Under the pieces are notes generated by a model. The model saw only the letters and a program-made list of their open reading frames with translations, was not told the origin of the DNA and did no database searches. Positions 55,712 to 64,000 of a DNA stretch of 64,000 nucleotides are shown in pieces. The DNA lies in assembly GCF_003226555.1 (NCBI RefSeq), contig NZ_QKQS01000023.1, positions 1,183,263 to 1,247,262 on the forward strand, given 5' to 3'. Position 1 is the first letter of the stretch, and each line of letters opens with the position of its first letter. The translations under genes and the position numbers were made by a program. Origin of the DNA: Rhodopseudomonas palustris. Lineage in GTDB: Bacteria; Pseudomonadota; Alphaproteobacteria; Rhizobiales; Xanthobacteraceae.

Positions 55712-57505
55712 ATGACCAACGTCACCACTCCCAACGGCTTCAAACTCGACAATGCCGGCCGCCGCGTCGTGGTCGATCCGGTGACCCGGATCGAGGGCCA
55801 CATGCGCGTCGAGGTCAATGTCGACAGCAACAACGTGATCCGCAACGCGGTGTCGACCGGCACGATGTGGCGCGGCATCGAGGTGATCCTGAAGAACCGC
55901 GACCCGCGCGACGCCTGGGCGTTCACCGAGCGGATCTGCGGCGTCTGCACCGGCACCCACGCGCTGACCTCGGTGCGCGCGGTCGAGAACGCGCTCGACA
56001 TCAAGATCCCCGAGAACGCCAACACCATCCGCAACATCATGCAGCTCACGCTGCAGGTGCATGATCACGTCGTGCACTTCTATCATCTGCACGCGCTCGA
56101 TTGGGTCGACATCGTGTCGGCGCTGTCGGCCGATCCGAAGGCGACCTCGACGCTGGCGCAGAGCATCTCGTCGTGGCCGCTGTCGAGCCCGGGCTACTTC
56201 AAGGATCTGCAGACCCGGCTGAAGAAATTCGTCGAGAGTGGTCAGCTCGGCCCGTTCAAGAACGGCTATTGGGGCCATGCGGCCTACAAGCTGCCGCCGG
56301 AAGCCAATCTGATGGCGGTGGCGCATTATCTCGAGGCGCTCGATTTCCAGAAGGAAATCGTCAAGATCCACACCATCTACGGCGGCAAGAATCCGCATCC
56401 GAACTGGCTGGTCGGCGGCGTGCCGTGCGCCATCAACATCGACGGCACCGGCGCGGTCGGCGCCATCAACATGGAACGGCTCAATCTGGTCTCCTCGATC
56501 ATCGACCAGATGGTGACTTTCGTCGATCAGGTCTATCTGCCGGACGTGCAGGCGATCGCCTCGTTCTACAAGGACTGGACCTACGGCGGCGGCCTGTCGG
56601 GCAAATCGGTGATGAGCTACGGCGACATCCCCGAACACGCCAACGACTATTCGGATGCATCGCTGAAGCTGCCGCGCGGCGTGATCCTCAACGGCAATCT
56701 CAAAGAAGTGCTGCCGATCGATCTGGCCGATCCCAATCAGGTGCAGGAGTTCGTCACCCACTCCTGGTACAAATATCCGGACGAGACCAAGGGGCTGCAC
56801 CCCTGGGACGGCGTCACCGTGCCGCATTACGAGCTCGGCCCGAAATCCAAGGGCACCAAGACCCGGATCGAAGCGCTCGACGAGGAGGCGAAATACTCCT
56901 GGATCAAGTCGCCGCGCTGGAAGGGCAACGCCGTCGAGGTCGGCCCGCTGGCGCGCTACATCATCGGCTACGCACAGAACAAAGCGGAGTTCAGGGAGCC
57001 GACCGAGAAGCTCTTGACCGATCTCGGCCTGCCGGTGACGGCGTTGTTCTCGACGCTGGGCCGCACCGCGGCGCGCGCGCTCGAGGCGCAATGGGCCGCG
57101 CATCAGCTGCGCTACTTCCAGGACAAGCTGATCGCGACGCTGAAGGCCGGCGACAGCTCGACCGCCAATGTCGACAAATGGAAGCCTGAGACCTGGGCCA
57201 AGGACGTCAAGGGCGTCGGCTTCACCGAGGCGCCGCGCGGCGCGCTTGGCCACTGGGTCAAGATCAAGGACGGCAAGATCGACAACTATCAGGCGGTGGT
57301 GCCGACCACCTGGAACGGCAGCCCGCGCGATCCCAAGGGCGGCATCGGCGCGTTCGAGGCGTCGCTGCTCGATACCCCGATGGCCGATCCGAACCAGCCG
57401 CTGGAAATCCTGCGGACGCTGCATTCGTTCGACCCGTGCCTGGCCTGTTCGACGCATGTGATGAGCGAAGACGGCCGCGAGATGAGCAAGGTCACCGTGC
57501 GCTGA
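55712..57505 (+). CDS. hupL: Uptake [NiFe] hydrogenase large subunit
   Basis: This subunit carries the NiFe(CN)2CO centre and oxidises H2. The product has 597 residues. Ligand Cys are in RICGVC (74-79) and DPCLAC (574-579). A 15-residue tail follows His582 and would be removed by HupD after nickel insertion. [13 protein letters not shown] and [17 protein letters not shown] are also conserved. It lies 18 bases downstream of hupS. Confidence 0.97.
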   Translation: MTNVTTPNGFKLDNAGRRVVVDPVTRIEGHMRVEVNVDSNNVIRNAVSTGTMWRGIEVILKNRDPRDAWAFTERICGVCTGTHALTSVRAVENALDIKIPENANTIRNIMQLTLQVHDHVVHFYHLHALDWVDIVSALSADPKATSTLAQSISSWPLSSPGYFKDLQTRLKKFVESGQLGPFKNGYWGHAAYKLPPEANLMAVAHYLEALDFQKEIVKIHTIYGGKNPHPNWLVGGVPCAINIDGTGAVGAINMERLNLVSSIIDQMVTFVDQVYLPDVQAIASFYKDWTYGGGLSGKSVMSYGDIPEHANDYSDASLKLPRGVILNGNLKEVLPIDLADPNQVQEFVTHSWYKYPDETKGLHPWDGVTVPHYELGPKSKGTKTRIEALDEEAKYSWIKSPRWKGNAVEVGPLARYIIGYAQNKAEFREPTEKLLTDLGLPVTALFSTLGRTAARALEAQWAAHQLRYFQDKLIATLKAGDSSTANVDKWKPETWAKDVKGVGFTEAPRGALGHWVKIKDGKIDNYQAVVPTTWNGSPRDPKGGIGAFEASLLDTPMADPNQPLEILRTLHSFDPCLACSTHVMSEDGREMSKVTVR

Positions 57506-57527
57506 GCGCCAGCCGGAGGAACAGACG

Positions 57528-58253
57528 ATGACCACGGAGATTGCTCGGGTCCAGGGCGCGCTCGATTCGGCCGGCGAACGCGCGCGCTCGCTCCAGACCG
57601 TCTATGTCTACGAGGCGCCGGTGCGGCTGTGGCACTGGGTCAACGCGCTGTTAATCCTGGCGCTGTGCGTCACCGGTTATTTCATCGGCTCGCCGCCGCC
57701 CTCGGTGCCGGGCGAGGCGTCGGCCAACTTCCAGATGGGCTACATCCGCTTCGTGCATTTCGCCGCCGGGCAGTTGTTGATCGTGTTCTTCCTGATGCGG
57801 GTGTATTGGGCGTTCGTCGGCAACAAATACTCCCGGCAGCTGTTCATGCTGCCGCTCACCAACAAGACCTGGTGGTGGGGGATGCTGTACGAGTTCAAGT
57901 GGTATGCGTTCCTGGTCAAGGATCCGAAGAAGTACATCGGCCACAACCCGCTGGCGCACATGGCGATGTTCTCCTTCATGATATTCCTGGTGCTGATGAT
58001 TATCAGCGGCATGGCGCTGTATTCCGAGGGGCAGGGCATCGACAGCTGGCAGTACGGGTTGTTCGGCTTCATGTTCTCCATCTTCACCAGCCAGACGCTG
58101 CACACGTTGCATCATCTCGGGATGTGGGCGATCGTGGTGTTCGTGATCATCCACATCTACGCCGCGGTGCGTGAGGACATCCTCAGCCGCCAGAGCATGA
58201 TCTCGTCGATGGTCTCCGGCGAACGCCTGTTCCGCGACGACCTGCCGGATTGA
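57528..58253 (+). CDS. hupC: Ni/Fe-hydrogenase b-type cytochrome subunit
   Basis: The product has 241 residues, with four membrane helices. Heme-ligand His are in RLWHWVNALLILALCVTGYF, RFVHFAAGQLLIVFF, HMAMFSFMIF and HTLHHLGMWAIVVFVIIHIY. It takes electrons from HupS and passes them to the quinone pool. 22 bases after hupL. The 240-base gap after it holds a palindromic repeat. Confidence 0.95.
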   Translation: MTTEIARVQGALDSAGERARSLQTVYVYEAPVRLWHWVNALLILALCVTGYFIGSPPPSVPGEASANFQMGYIRFVHFAAGQLLIVFFLMRVYWAFVGNKYSRQLFMLPLTNKTWWWGMLYEFKWYAFLVKDPKKYIGHNPLAHMAMFSFMIFLVLMIISGMALYSEGQGIDSWQYGLFGFMFSIFTSQTLHTLHHLGMWAIVVFVIIHIYAAVREDILSRQSMISSMVSGERLFRDDLPD

Positions 58254-58298
58254 GTAGAGAAATTGACGGTCACGCCGCGTGCCATCAGTTGTGAGTAC

Positions 58299-58451
58299 TT
58301 CACCCTCCCCTGGAGGGGGAGGGTCGCTCGCTTTAGCGAGCGGGGTGGGGTGGCGAAGAGTTCATCCGCCGTGCCCGCAGCTCACCCCACCCCGTCACGC
58401 ACTCCGCTTCGCGGACTGCGCGCCGACCCTCCCCCTCCAGGGGAGGGTGAA
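58299..58451. repeat. TTCACCCTCCCC...GGGGAGGGTGAA palindromic repeat between hupC and hupD
   Basis: Outer arms TTCACCCTCCCCTGG and CCAGGGGAGGGTGAA are perfectly complementary. Inner pairs include AGGGTCG.../...CGACCCT and GGGGTGGGGTG / CACCCCACCCC. About 150 bases fold into one long cruciform. A related GGGGAGAGGG element lies inside hupK. Confidence 0.85.
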
Positions 58452-58493
58452 CAGAGCTCCGCTGCAACAGCCTTCGCCGAGGACACCCACGAC

Positions 58494-59105
58494 ATGACCG
58501 AGCATCCGGCGATATCGCAGCCTCCCCGCATCCTGATCCTCGGCATCGGCAACATTCTGTGGGCCGACGAAGGGTTCGGCGTGCGTGCTGTGGAGGCGTT
58601 TCATCGCGCGTTCGAGGTGCCGGGCAACGTCACCGTGCTCGATGGCGGCACCCAGGGGCTGTATCTGGTGAACTTCCTGCAGGAGCACGATCATCTCCTG
58701 GTGTTCGACGCGATCGACTACGGCCTGCCGCCCGGAACGCTGAAGCGCATCGACGGCGACGAGGTGCCGAGATTCACCGGCGCCAAGAAGATGAGCCTGC
58801 ACCAGACCGGCTTTCAGGAAGTGCTGAGCGCCGCCGATCTGCTCGGCGCGGCGCCGCAGCGGCTGACACTGATTGGCTGCCAGCCGCAGGATCTCGAGGA
58901 TTGGGGCGGGGCGCTGACGCCGCCGGTGAAGGCACGGATCGCCGACGCGCTGGCATTGGCGTGCGAGGTTCTCGGCGAATGGGGCATCACTGTCGCGCCG
59001 CGCGCGGTCCCGCTCGATCCGGCACAGGGCCTGCTCGGCAACGATATCGATCACGACAGCTACGAGCGGCGCGCCGATCCGGCCAATGCCGCAGTCCAAG
59101 GATGA
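58494..59105 (+). CDS. hupD: Hydrogenase maturation protease HupD
   Basis: HupD cleaves the HupL C-terminal tail after nickel insertion. The product has 203 residues. Conserved GIGNILWADEGFGVRAVE supplies the nickel-sensing Glu; LDGGTQGLYLVNFL and DAIDYG follow, with His in KMSLHQTGFQEVL. ATG 58494 (MTEHPAISQ) is chosen although the frame is open upstream through the repeat. hupE follows after 13 bases. Confidence 0.94.
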   Translation: MTEHPAISQPPRILILGIGNILWADEGFGVRAVEAFHRAFEVPGNVTVLDGGTQGLYLVNFLQEHDHLLVFDAIDYGLPPGTLKRIDGDEVPRFTGAKKMSLHQTGFQEVLSAADLLGAAPQRLTLIGCQPQDLEDWGGALTPPVKARIADALALACEVLGEWGITVAPRAVPLDPAQGLLGNDIDHDSYERRADPANAAVQG

Positions 59106-59118
59106 GGGAGGAGATGTC

Positions 59119-59703
59119 ATGACCCGATTGATCCGCGCTGCCGCGCTTGCGAGCCTCGCTGTGTGCGTGCCCGGCCTCGCCGAAGCGCACACCGGAGTCC
59201 ACCTGCTGAGTTCCGAGGGGGCGGCAGCCGGCTTTGCGCATCCGTTTCTCGGCCTCGATCATCTGCTGGCGATGGTTGCGGTCGGCCTGTGGGCCGCTTC
59301 GCTCGGGGGGCGGGCGCGCTGGCTGGTGCCCGGCAGTTTCATCGCGCTGATGACGCTCGGTGCGATCGGCGGCGCGAGCGGCATTACGCTCCCGGCAGTG
59401 GAGCCGATGATTGCGCTGTCGGTGATCGCGCTCGGCGTACTGGTGGCGCTGGCGGTGCGGGTGCCGACCGGCGCGGCTGCCGCGATGGTGGCGCTGTTCG
59501 GGGTCTTCCACGGCGCTGCGCACGGCGCCGAAATGCCGGCGATGGCCTCGCCGCTCGCCTACGGCCTCGGCTTCGTCGCCGCCACTGCGCTGCTGCACGG
59601 CGCGGGTGTGGCGCTCGGCGGACTGCGTTCGCGCCTGCCGACGTTCAGGCTGGCCGGCGGCGCGATTGCGCTCGCCGGGGTCGCGCTGGCGCTGCCGTTG
59701 TAA
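59119..59703 (+). CDS. hupE: HupE/UreJ-family nickel permease
   Basis: The product has 194 residues. A signal-like N-terminus (MTRLIRAAALASLAVCVPGLAEA) is followed by six hydrophobic segments. HPFLGLDHLLAMVAVGLWA is the family nickel motif (HxxxxDH), and FHGAAHGAEMP gives more His. It supplies Ni for hydrogenase maturation by diffusion-type uptake. ATG 59119 follows GGGAGGAG. Confidence 0.9.
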   Translation: MTRLIRAAALASLAVCVPGLAEAHTGVHLLSSEGAAAGFAHPFLGLDHLLAMVAVGLWAASLGGRARWLVPGSFIALMTLGAIGGASGITLPAVEPMIALSVIALGVLVALAVRVPTGAAAAMVALFGVFHGAAHGAEMPAMASPLAYGLGFVAATALLHGAGVALGGLRSRLPTFRLAGGAIALAGVALALPL

Positions 59704-59719
59704 CGCCGGACAAAGTACA

Positions 59720-60022
59720 ATGTGCGTCGGCGTCCCGATGACCGTGATCCGTGCCGACGGCGCGACGGCGCTGTGCGAGCGCCGTGCCGAGCAACGTCTC
59801 GTCTCGACCGCGCTGATCGGCGAGGTCGTGATCGGCGACCGGCTGCTGGTGTTCATCGACAGCGCGATCAGGAAGCTCGATCCGGACGAGGCGCAGCAGA
59901 TCGACGATGCGCTCGACGGCCTCGCTGCGGCGATCGAAGGACGTCCGTTCGAACATCTGTTCGCCGACCTGATCGACCGCGAGCCCGAACTCCCGCCGCA
60001 CTTGCGGACCGAGCGGCACTGA
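59720..60022 (+). CDS. hupF: HupF, HypC/HupF-family hydrogenase chaperone
   Basis: The product has 100 residues. It begins with the family MCVGVPM motif (Cys2 essential in HypC-type proteins) and has the OB-fold core STALIGEVVIGDRLLVFIDSAIRKLD, read in parts. HupF is a HypC-like chaperone for HupL, known to help protect the enzyme under oxygen in Rhizobium. ATG 59720, 16 bases after hupE. Ends the first transcription unit before the hupG promoter. Confidence 0.92.
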   Translation: MCVGVPMTVIRADGATALCERRAEQRLVSTALIGEVVIGDRLLVFIDSAIRKLDPDEAQQIDDALDGLAAAIEGRPFEHLFADLIDREPELPPHLRTERH

Positions 60023-60185
60023 GCACCGCCGACGGCGGTCGATCGCTCGCCGCTGGGCGCTTGGAAATTAAGCGTCCAGTTTCCGTGAAAAGTATGTTTC
60101 CATGTGGTTCTGACATCTCCGCCGGTTCGGTCGGAAATCGCCTGGTTTGACGGTAAATTCGACGCCGTTGCTTGGTGAGATCGAT

Positions 60186-60201
60186 TGGCACGTGGCTTGC
60201 T
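60186..60201 (+). promoter_or_regulatory. Sigma-54 promoter upstream of hupG
   Basis: TGGCACGTGGCTTGCT matches the -24/-12 consensus TGGCACG-N4-TTGCT, with GG at 60187-60188 and GC at 60199-60200. It lies 57 bases before the hupG ATG in a 235-base gap. It suggests that hupGHIJK-hypAB has its own RpoN-dependent promoter. Confidence 0.8.
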
Positions 60202-60257
60202 GAATATCCGGTCAAGCAAGTCACGACCGATGAGAGAGATCGGGACTGGGAGGAAAC

Positions 60258-60662
60258 ATGGGCTCTTCGCTCGCGCCCGCCGCGGCGCACAGGAATGCGT
60301 TGCCGATCGTCGATCAGGCCACCGTCGACGATTTCATCGCCGCCGCATCGGACAAGATCACCGTGTTGTTCTTTCGCGGCGACACCGCGCGGTTTCCGGA
60401 AGCTACCGATATCGCGGTGGTGCTGCCGGAACTGATCACCGCGTTTGCCGGACGACTGGTCGGCGCCGAGATTGCTGCCGGCGATGAGGAAGCCTTGATG
60501 CCGCGGTTCGGCGTCAAGGTCTGTCCCGGCATCGCGCTGGCGCGGCCGGGCCGCAGCCTCGGTGCCATTTCCAAGATCCAGGACTGGTCGGTTTATCTGG
60601 CGCGCATCAACGTGCTGCTCGACGCCGACGCTCGCATCCTCGCGCAGGAGGCCTCGGCATGA
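60258..60662 (+). CDS. hupG: HupG, HyaE-type thioredoxin-like hydrogenase chaperone
   Basis: The product has 134 residues with a thioredoxin-like fold (ITVLFFRGDTARFPEATDIAVVLPELI, in parts, then RFGVKVCPGIALARPG). The CxxC active site is absent, as known for HyaE/HupG. It is thought to chaperone the HupS/Tat precursor. ATG 60258 follows GGGAGGAAAC. Its stop overlaps hupH by 4 bases. Confidence 0.9.
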   Translation: MGSSLAPAAAHRNALPIVDQATVDDFIAAASDKITVLFFRGDTARFPEATDIAVVLPELITAFAGRLVGAEIAAGDEEALMPRFGVKVCPGIALARPGRSLGAISKIQDWSVYLARINVLLDADARILAQEASA

Positions 60663-61525
60663 GAGTGGGGTACACCAGCGTCGAGGGCGGCGACGATATC
60701 GAGATGCTCGTGCTGCCGGTCGGCCATGACGGCGGTGAACGGCGCGGCCTGACCGGGGCCGGCACGATCGCGGCGCTCGCCACCCGCAGCGGCGCCGAGC
60801 TGCTGGAGCAGTGCCCGCGGCTCGCCGATCTCCTTGCCCAGCTCCGCCAGGCGCTCGCTGTGCAGCGTGCCGATGCGGCGCCGACGCGGGTGCGGATCGA
60901 TGGGCTCGACGGGGCCGAGCGCAAACTACTCGCCGACGTTCTCGGCGAGGGCGAAGTCTCCGGCATCGTTGCGCTGCCGGATCGCCGCGTCGCGCAGATC
61001 CAGGAGTCCGTGTTCGCCGGGCTGTGGCGGGTGCGGATCGAGGGCGAAGCCGGCCAGCGCGCCTACGACTATCTGGAGGTCGGTGCAGTCCCCGAGATCG
61101 CGGCGCGCGCTGCGCTGGACTTTCCAGCTGCCGAGATCGCCATCACCGAGCCGCCCGCGGGCGCGATGAACGTAATGCCGGTGCTCGCCGAAATCGGTGA
61201 ACGCATGGCGGCGCATCGCGCCGGCCAGCCGCCGCACGTCATCAACTTCACGCTGCTGCCGATGAATCCGGCCGATATGGAGCATCTGGTGGCGACGCTC
61301 GGCAGCGGGCCGCTGCAGCTGTATTCGCGCGGCTACGGCAGTTGCCGCGTGCTCGCGACCGGCGCCCGTCACGTCTGGTCGGTGCAGTATCTCAACGCGA
61401 TGGACACGCCGATCCTCGACACCATCGAGGTCGGCGACGTGCCGGCGGCCGTACGCGCCGCCGACGAAGATTTTCACGACTCCGCCGAGCGGCTAGGCGA
61501 CATTATCGAGGCGTATTTCGCATGA
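60659..61525 (+). CDS. hupH: HupH, HyaF-type hydrogenase assembly protein
   Basis: The product has 288 residues, the typical HupH/HyaF length. The C-terminal HyaF domain has VWSVQYLNAMDTPILDTIEVGDVP, read in parts, and GSCRVLATGARH. With HupG it acts on the small subunit's FeS clusters before export (inferred from family work). ATGA overlaps join it to hupG and hupI. Confidence 0.93.
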   Translation: MRVGYTSVEGGDDIEMLVLPVGHDGGERRGLTGAGTIAALATRSGAELLEQCPRLADLLAQLRQALAVQRADAAPTRVRIDGLDGAERKLLADVLGEGEVSGIVALPDRRVAQIQESVFAGLWRVRIEGEAGQRAYDYLEVGAVPEIAARAALDFPAAEIAITEPPAGAMNVMPVLAEIGERMAAHRAGQPPHVINFTLLPMNPADMEHLVATLGSGPLQLYSRGYGSCRVLATGARHVWSVQYLNAMDTPILDTIEVGDVPAAVRAADEDFHDSAERLGDIIEAYFA

Positions 61526-61734
61526 GCAGCTTCGAGAATTTCGGGCGCGTCGAAGCCAGCTCACACGCCCGGATGGAATGCGGCGTGTGTTGGACGGTGT
61601 ACGACCCGGCCGAAGGCGACAGCCGCGGCCGCGCCGAGCCCGGCACGCCGTTCGCCGCGCTGCCGGAGGATTGGTGCTGCCCGACCTGCGACGCACCGCC
61701 GAGCAAATTTCTCAAGGTGGATGATGACCGCTGA
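61522..61734 (+). CDS. hupI: Rubredoxin HupI
   Basis: The product has 70 residues. Two iron-binding Cys pairs are in MECGVCWTVYD and WCCPTCDAP. It is a hydrogenase-cluster rubredoxin, thought to protect or supply electrons during HupS cluster assembly in air. ATG 61522 overlaps the hupH stop by 4 bases; hupJ starts inside its last codons. Confidence 0.95.
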   Translation: MSSFENFGRVEASSHARMECGVCWTVYDPAEGDSRGRAEPGTPFAALPEDWCCPTCDAPPSKFLKVDDDR

Positions 61735-62245
61735 GCCCGCCCCCGATCGCGATGCCGAGGCGCGCGCGTCAGGCGAGGCGATCGCTGCGGTGTATCGCGT
61801 CGCCGATCGGGCGATGCAGGACCTGCCGATCTACAATCCTGTGCTCGAGGTCGCGACGATCGGCTTTCGCGCGGTGGGCGACGCCGCGCTCGGCGTGGTG
61901 GTGACGCCGTGGTTCATGAATCTGGTGCGGGTGCCCGCGGATCGCGGCACTGAGGTTAGCCAGGGTGCGACGGTGGCCCGGGCGATGCCGGCCGGCGTGA
62001 TGGATTTCACCGTCGGTGTGCTCGACGGCTTCGGCGTGATCGAAAGCTGCTCGCTGGCGTCGCCGATGTTCGGCTTCGCCGATCAGCAGATCGCGGAGAG
62101 CACCGCTCTGGCGGCGCTTGCGGCGGTGCTCGATCCGGATTTTGTTGTCGATGCCGTGCCCGAAGCCGCCGCGGTCCCGCAGCCGGCCCCGGCGCTCGAC
62201 CGTCGCCGCTTTCTGCGCGGCGTCCTGACGGAGCGGCGGCCATGA
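61721..62245 (+). CDS. hupJ: HupJ, HybE-type hydrogenase assembly chaperone
   Basis: The product has 174 residues. HybE/HupJ family text: LPIYNPVLEVATIGFRAVGDAALGVVVTPWFMNLV, read in parts, and SCSLASPMFGFADQ. The family acts on the Tat-exported small subunit. The first ATG at 61721 gives a 14-base overlap with hupI; the next codon is also ATG (61724) and may be the real start. An ATGA joins it to hupK. Confidence 0.92.
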   Translation: MMTAEPAPDRDAEARASGEAIAAVYRVADRAMQDLPIYNPVLEVATIGFRAVGDAALGVVVTPWFMNLVRVPADRGTEVSQGATVARAMPAGVMDFTVGVLDGFGVIESCSLASPMFGFADQQIAESTALAALAAVLDPDFVVDAVPEAAAVPQPAPALDRRRFLRGVLTERRP

Positions 62246-63429
62246 ACGCCCTGCCGCGCGAGCATCGCATTGCCGTCAGCGTGGAGCTGGCGCAGGGCCG
62301 CGTCGCGCGGCTCGAGATCAGCGCGCGCCGTCCGGTCGGCGTCGGCCGATTGGCGTTCGGCAAGCCGGCCGACGGGGTCGTGGCGCTGGTGCCGCGGCTG
62401 TTCGCGCTGTGCGCCTCGGCGCAACGCGCCGCCGCAAGCTGCGCGCTCGCCGCCGCCCGCGGCGAAATCATGCCGCGGGAGCAGATGGCCGCGCAGGCCG
62501 GTGCCGTGCTCGCCGAACGGCTGATCGAGCTGCTCCGCGGCACCATCACCTCGTTCGCCGGTGATCGACTTCCGGCCTTCATGCCACAGCTCCGCGACCT
62601 GATCGCCGCCGCGCGCCGATTCGATGGTCGCAGCTTGCTGGAGGCCGAGGCGATCGCCGCCCTCGCGCAAGGCCTGGACGCGCTCGGCCTGCCGGCAGGT
62701 AGTTTCGACGATGCCGGCGCCTATCACACTTGGCTCAGATCCGTTTCTCCCCTCGCCCAACTGCATAGCGCCCGCGCTCCCTCTCCCCGCGTGCGGGGAG
62801 AGGGCCGGGGTGAGGGGGCGTCTCCCCAAAGCCGAGCATTCCCGATCCCAGCACCGGGCCAGCCCGATTTCGCCGCCATCGCCGTCGATCCACTCACCGC
62901 GGACGATGACAGTCTCGTCGGAGAACAACTCCTGAGGCACGGCGCCTGCTTCGCGACGCGGCCCGATCTTGCGGGTCGCATCCCCGAAACCGGCGCGCTG
63001 GCGCGGCTCGCGGATCATCCGCTGATATGCTCAGTCGGAACGGGCGTTGCCGGCCGCCAGCTCGCCCGGCTTGTCGAGGCGCAGGCCACTCCGCGGCTTC
63101 TGCACGCGCTGCGCCGTGGCGATGCCGATGCTGCCGCCATCCTGCAGGCGACGCGGCTCGGCGATGGCGTCGGGCTCGGCGCGGTCGAATGCGCGCGCGG
63201 GCGGCTGCATCATCTGATCGCGCTGGATTCGACTGGCCGCATCGCCCGTTACGAGATTCTCGCCCCGACCGAATGGAATTTCCATCCGCAGGGGCCGCTT
63301 GCCCGCGCGCTGATCGGCGCGCCGCTCTCCGCCACCGAGGCCGACCGGCAGCGCGTCGTGTCGCTGGTCGCGGCATTCGATCCTTGCGTCGGCTACGACG
63401 TTACGTTGCGTGAGGCCGCCGATGCATGA
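62242..63429 (+). CDS. hupK: HupK, hydrogenase large-subunit-like maturation protein
   Basis: The product has 395 residues and resembles a degenerate HupL, with a C-terminal ILAPTEWNFHPQGPLARAL and AFDPCVGYDVT keeping only one Cys (DPCVGY). The family may act as a scaffold for Fe(CN)2CO insertion. Residues about 167-194 (SVSPLAQLHSARAPSPRVRG followed by EGRGEGAS) are encoded by a palindromic repeat read in frame. ATGA overlaps hupJ; hypA starts 8 bases before its stop. Confidence 0.9.
   Translation: MNALPREHRIAVSVELAQGRVARLEISARRPVGVGRLAFGKPADGVVALVPRLFALCASAQRAAASCALAAARGEIMPREQMAAQAGAVLAERLIELLRGTITSFAGDRLPAFMPQLRDLIAAARRFDGRSLLEAEAIAALAQGLDALGLPAGSFDDAGAYHTWLRSVSPLAQLHSARAPSPRVRGEGRGEGASPQSRAFPIPAPGQPDFAAIAVDPLTADDDSLVGEQLLRHGACFATRPDLAGRIPETGALARLADHPLICSVGTGVAGRQLARLVEAQATPRLLHALRRGDADAAAILQATRLGDGVGLGAVECARGRLHHLIALDSTGRIARYEILAPTEWNFHPQGPLARALIGAPLSATEADRQRVVSLVAAFDPCVGYDVTLREAADA
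62745..62823. repeat. Palindromic repeat inside hupK
   Basis: The core hairpin CCCTCTCCCC-GCGTGC-GGGGAGAGGG (62779-62804) is flanked by CTCCCCTCGCCC and GGGTGAGGGGGCG arms. It is related in design to the 58299-58451 element. It is read as coding sequence in hupK without a stop or frameshift. Confidence 0.8.
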
Positions 63430-63763
63430 AATGTCGCTGTGCGAAGGGCTGATCGAGATCATCGAGCGCGAGGCCAAGGCGCAGAATTTTTCGCGGGTGC
63501 GGACGGTCTGGGTCGAGATCGGCGCGCTCAGCCATGTCGAGCCGGAGGCGATGCGGTTCTGCTTTTCCGCGGTCGCCCATGCCGGGATCGCCGCCGAGGC
63601 GCGGTTCGAGGTGGTTACCGTGCCGGGCGAAGCCTGGTGCATGAGCTGCGCCAAGACGGTGCCGCTGACGCAGCGGGCCGAGCCGTGTCCGGACTGCGGC
63701 GGCTATCAATTGCAGGTCACGGCGGGTGACGAGTTGCGGATCAAGGAATTGGAGGTCGATTGA
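63422..63763 (+). CDS. hypA: Hydrogenase nickel incorporation protein HypA
   Basis: HypA delivers nickel with HypB. The product has 113 residues. The N-terminal [10 protein letters not shown] has nickel-ligand His2, and the zinc site is CMSC...CPDCGG. ATG 63422 is fixed by this MHE start; it overlaps the hupK stop by 8 bases and shares one base with hypB. Confidence 0.95.
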   Translation: MHEMSLCEGLIEIIEREAKAQNFSRVRTVWVEIGALSHVEPEAMRFCFSAVAHAGIAAEARFEVVTVPGEAWCMSCAKTVPLTQRAEPCPDCGGYQLQVTAGDELRIKELEVD

Positions 63764-64000
63764 TGTGCACGGTTTGCGGATGCGGAGACGCCAGCGTGGC
63801 CCCTGGGCAAGCGCACGGCCATGCCCACCAGCATGGTCATGATCACAGCCACGACCATGATCATGCGCATGATCACGGTCATGGCCACAGCCACGCGCAT
63901 CATCACCACGACGATCATCATCACCATGATGATCATGACCACGCGCATCCGGCCGAGGACGGCAGCATCGATTTCGGCGGAGGCATCGCCGGCGTCCATG
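63763..64000 (+). CDS. hypB: Hydrogenase nickel incorporation GTPase HypB, 3'-truncated by the window end
   Basis: Only the first 79 residues are visible. MCTVCGCGD is the high-affinity N-terminal nickel motif. A His/Asp-rich stretch of about 45 residues follows (more than 20 His), as in nickel-storing HypB of rhizobia. The GTPase domain lies beyond the window. ATG 63763 follows the hypA TGA with a one-base overlap. Confidence 0.95.
   Translation, partial: MCTVCGCGDASVAPGQAHGHAHQHGHDHSHDHDHAHDHGHGHSHAHHHHDDHHHHDDHDHAHPAEDGSIDFGGGIAGVH

Noticed and set aside
63706-63999. Minus-strand frame rich in Met and Val opposite hypB
   Set aside because: It is only the complement of the His codon run in hypB.

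Overview
The window is GC-rich alphaproteobacterial chromosome, most likely Rhodopseudomonas (R. palustris group, Bradyrhizobium family). I infer this from the ffs-dnaX-ybaB-recR and rpmH-rnpA-yidC-engB neighbourhoods, the DUF1178 and DUF4167 proteins, the many short palindromic intergenic repeats typical of this family, and a hupUV-hupSLCDEFGHIJK-hypAB uptake-hydrogenase cluster. No database search was possible, so the species is an inference.

Region 1 (1-37.1 kb) is housekeeping. It holds a truncated DUF1178 gene, two EamA-type permeases, a secreted metallo-beta-lactamase-fold protein, ubiG divergent from lysC, ptsP, prfA-prmC, a DUF4167 protein, a SAM methyltransferase, gloB with a DUF985 cupin, a RelE/ParE-type toxin-antitoxin pair with its own operator, a PfkB kinase with nudC, a HIT protein, the SRP RNA, dnaX-ybaB-recR, ampG-like and rmuC genes, def-fmt-truA, dapE-dapD, a GIY-YIG protein, a HAD phosphatase with a DUF1036 protein, argB, and rpmH-rnpA-yidC-engB. 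An orphan histidine kinase closes it. Inverted repeats of about six families sit in the gaps.

Region 2 (37.45-45.0 kb) is an island beside tRNA-Arg(ACG), clearly richer in A+T than its flanks. A tight five-gene operon fills it: a flavin-dependent thymidylate synthase (thyX), an amino-type DNA methyltransferase, a phosphoribosyltransferase-like protein, a P-loop ATPase of ORC/CDC6 appearance, and a 316-residue protein of unknown function. Combining dTMP synthesis, DNA methylation, base/ribose chemistry and an ATPase in one transcription unit suggests a DNA-modification or anti-phage conflict system. It is the best candidate here for an undescribed system.

Region 3 (45.0-51.45 kb) is a catabolic locus on the minus strand: an MHS-type symporter, a GntR/FCD repressor, an aminoglycoside-phosphotransferase-fold kinase, a class III PLP enzyme and an M20 amidohydrolase. 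The kinase/PLP pair resembles hydroxylysine or phosphoethanolamine degradation. A shared palindrome TGATGCATCA lies inside a near-consensus promoter of the kinase operon and upstream of the symporter gene, so it is probably the repressor operator.

Region 4 (51.9-64.0 kb) is the [NiFe] uptake hydrogenase. hupUV encode the H2 sensor, with hupV open throughout. hupSLC encode the membrane-bound enzyme, hupD its protease, hupE a nickel permease, and hupF-K with hypA and hypB (cut by the window end) the maturation factors. Matches to the sigma-54 -24/-12 element precede both hupS and hupG, which suggests two RpoN-dependent transcription units. One palindromic repeat separates hupC from hupD and another is carried in frame inside hupK.
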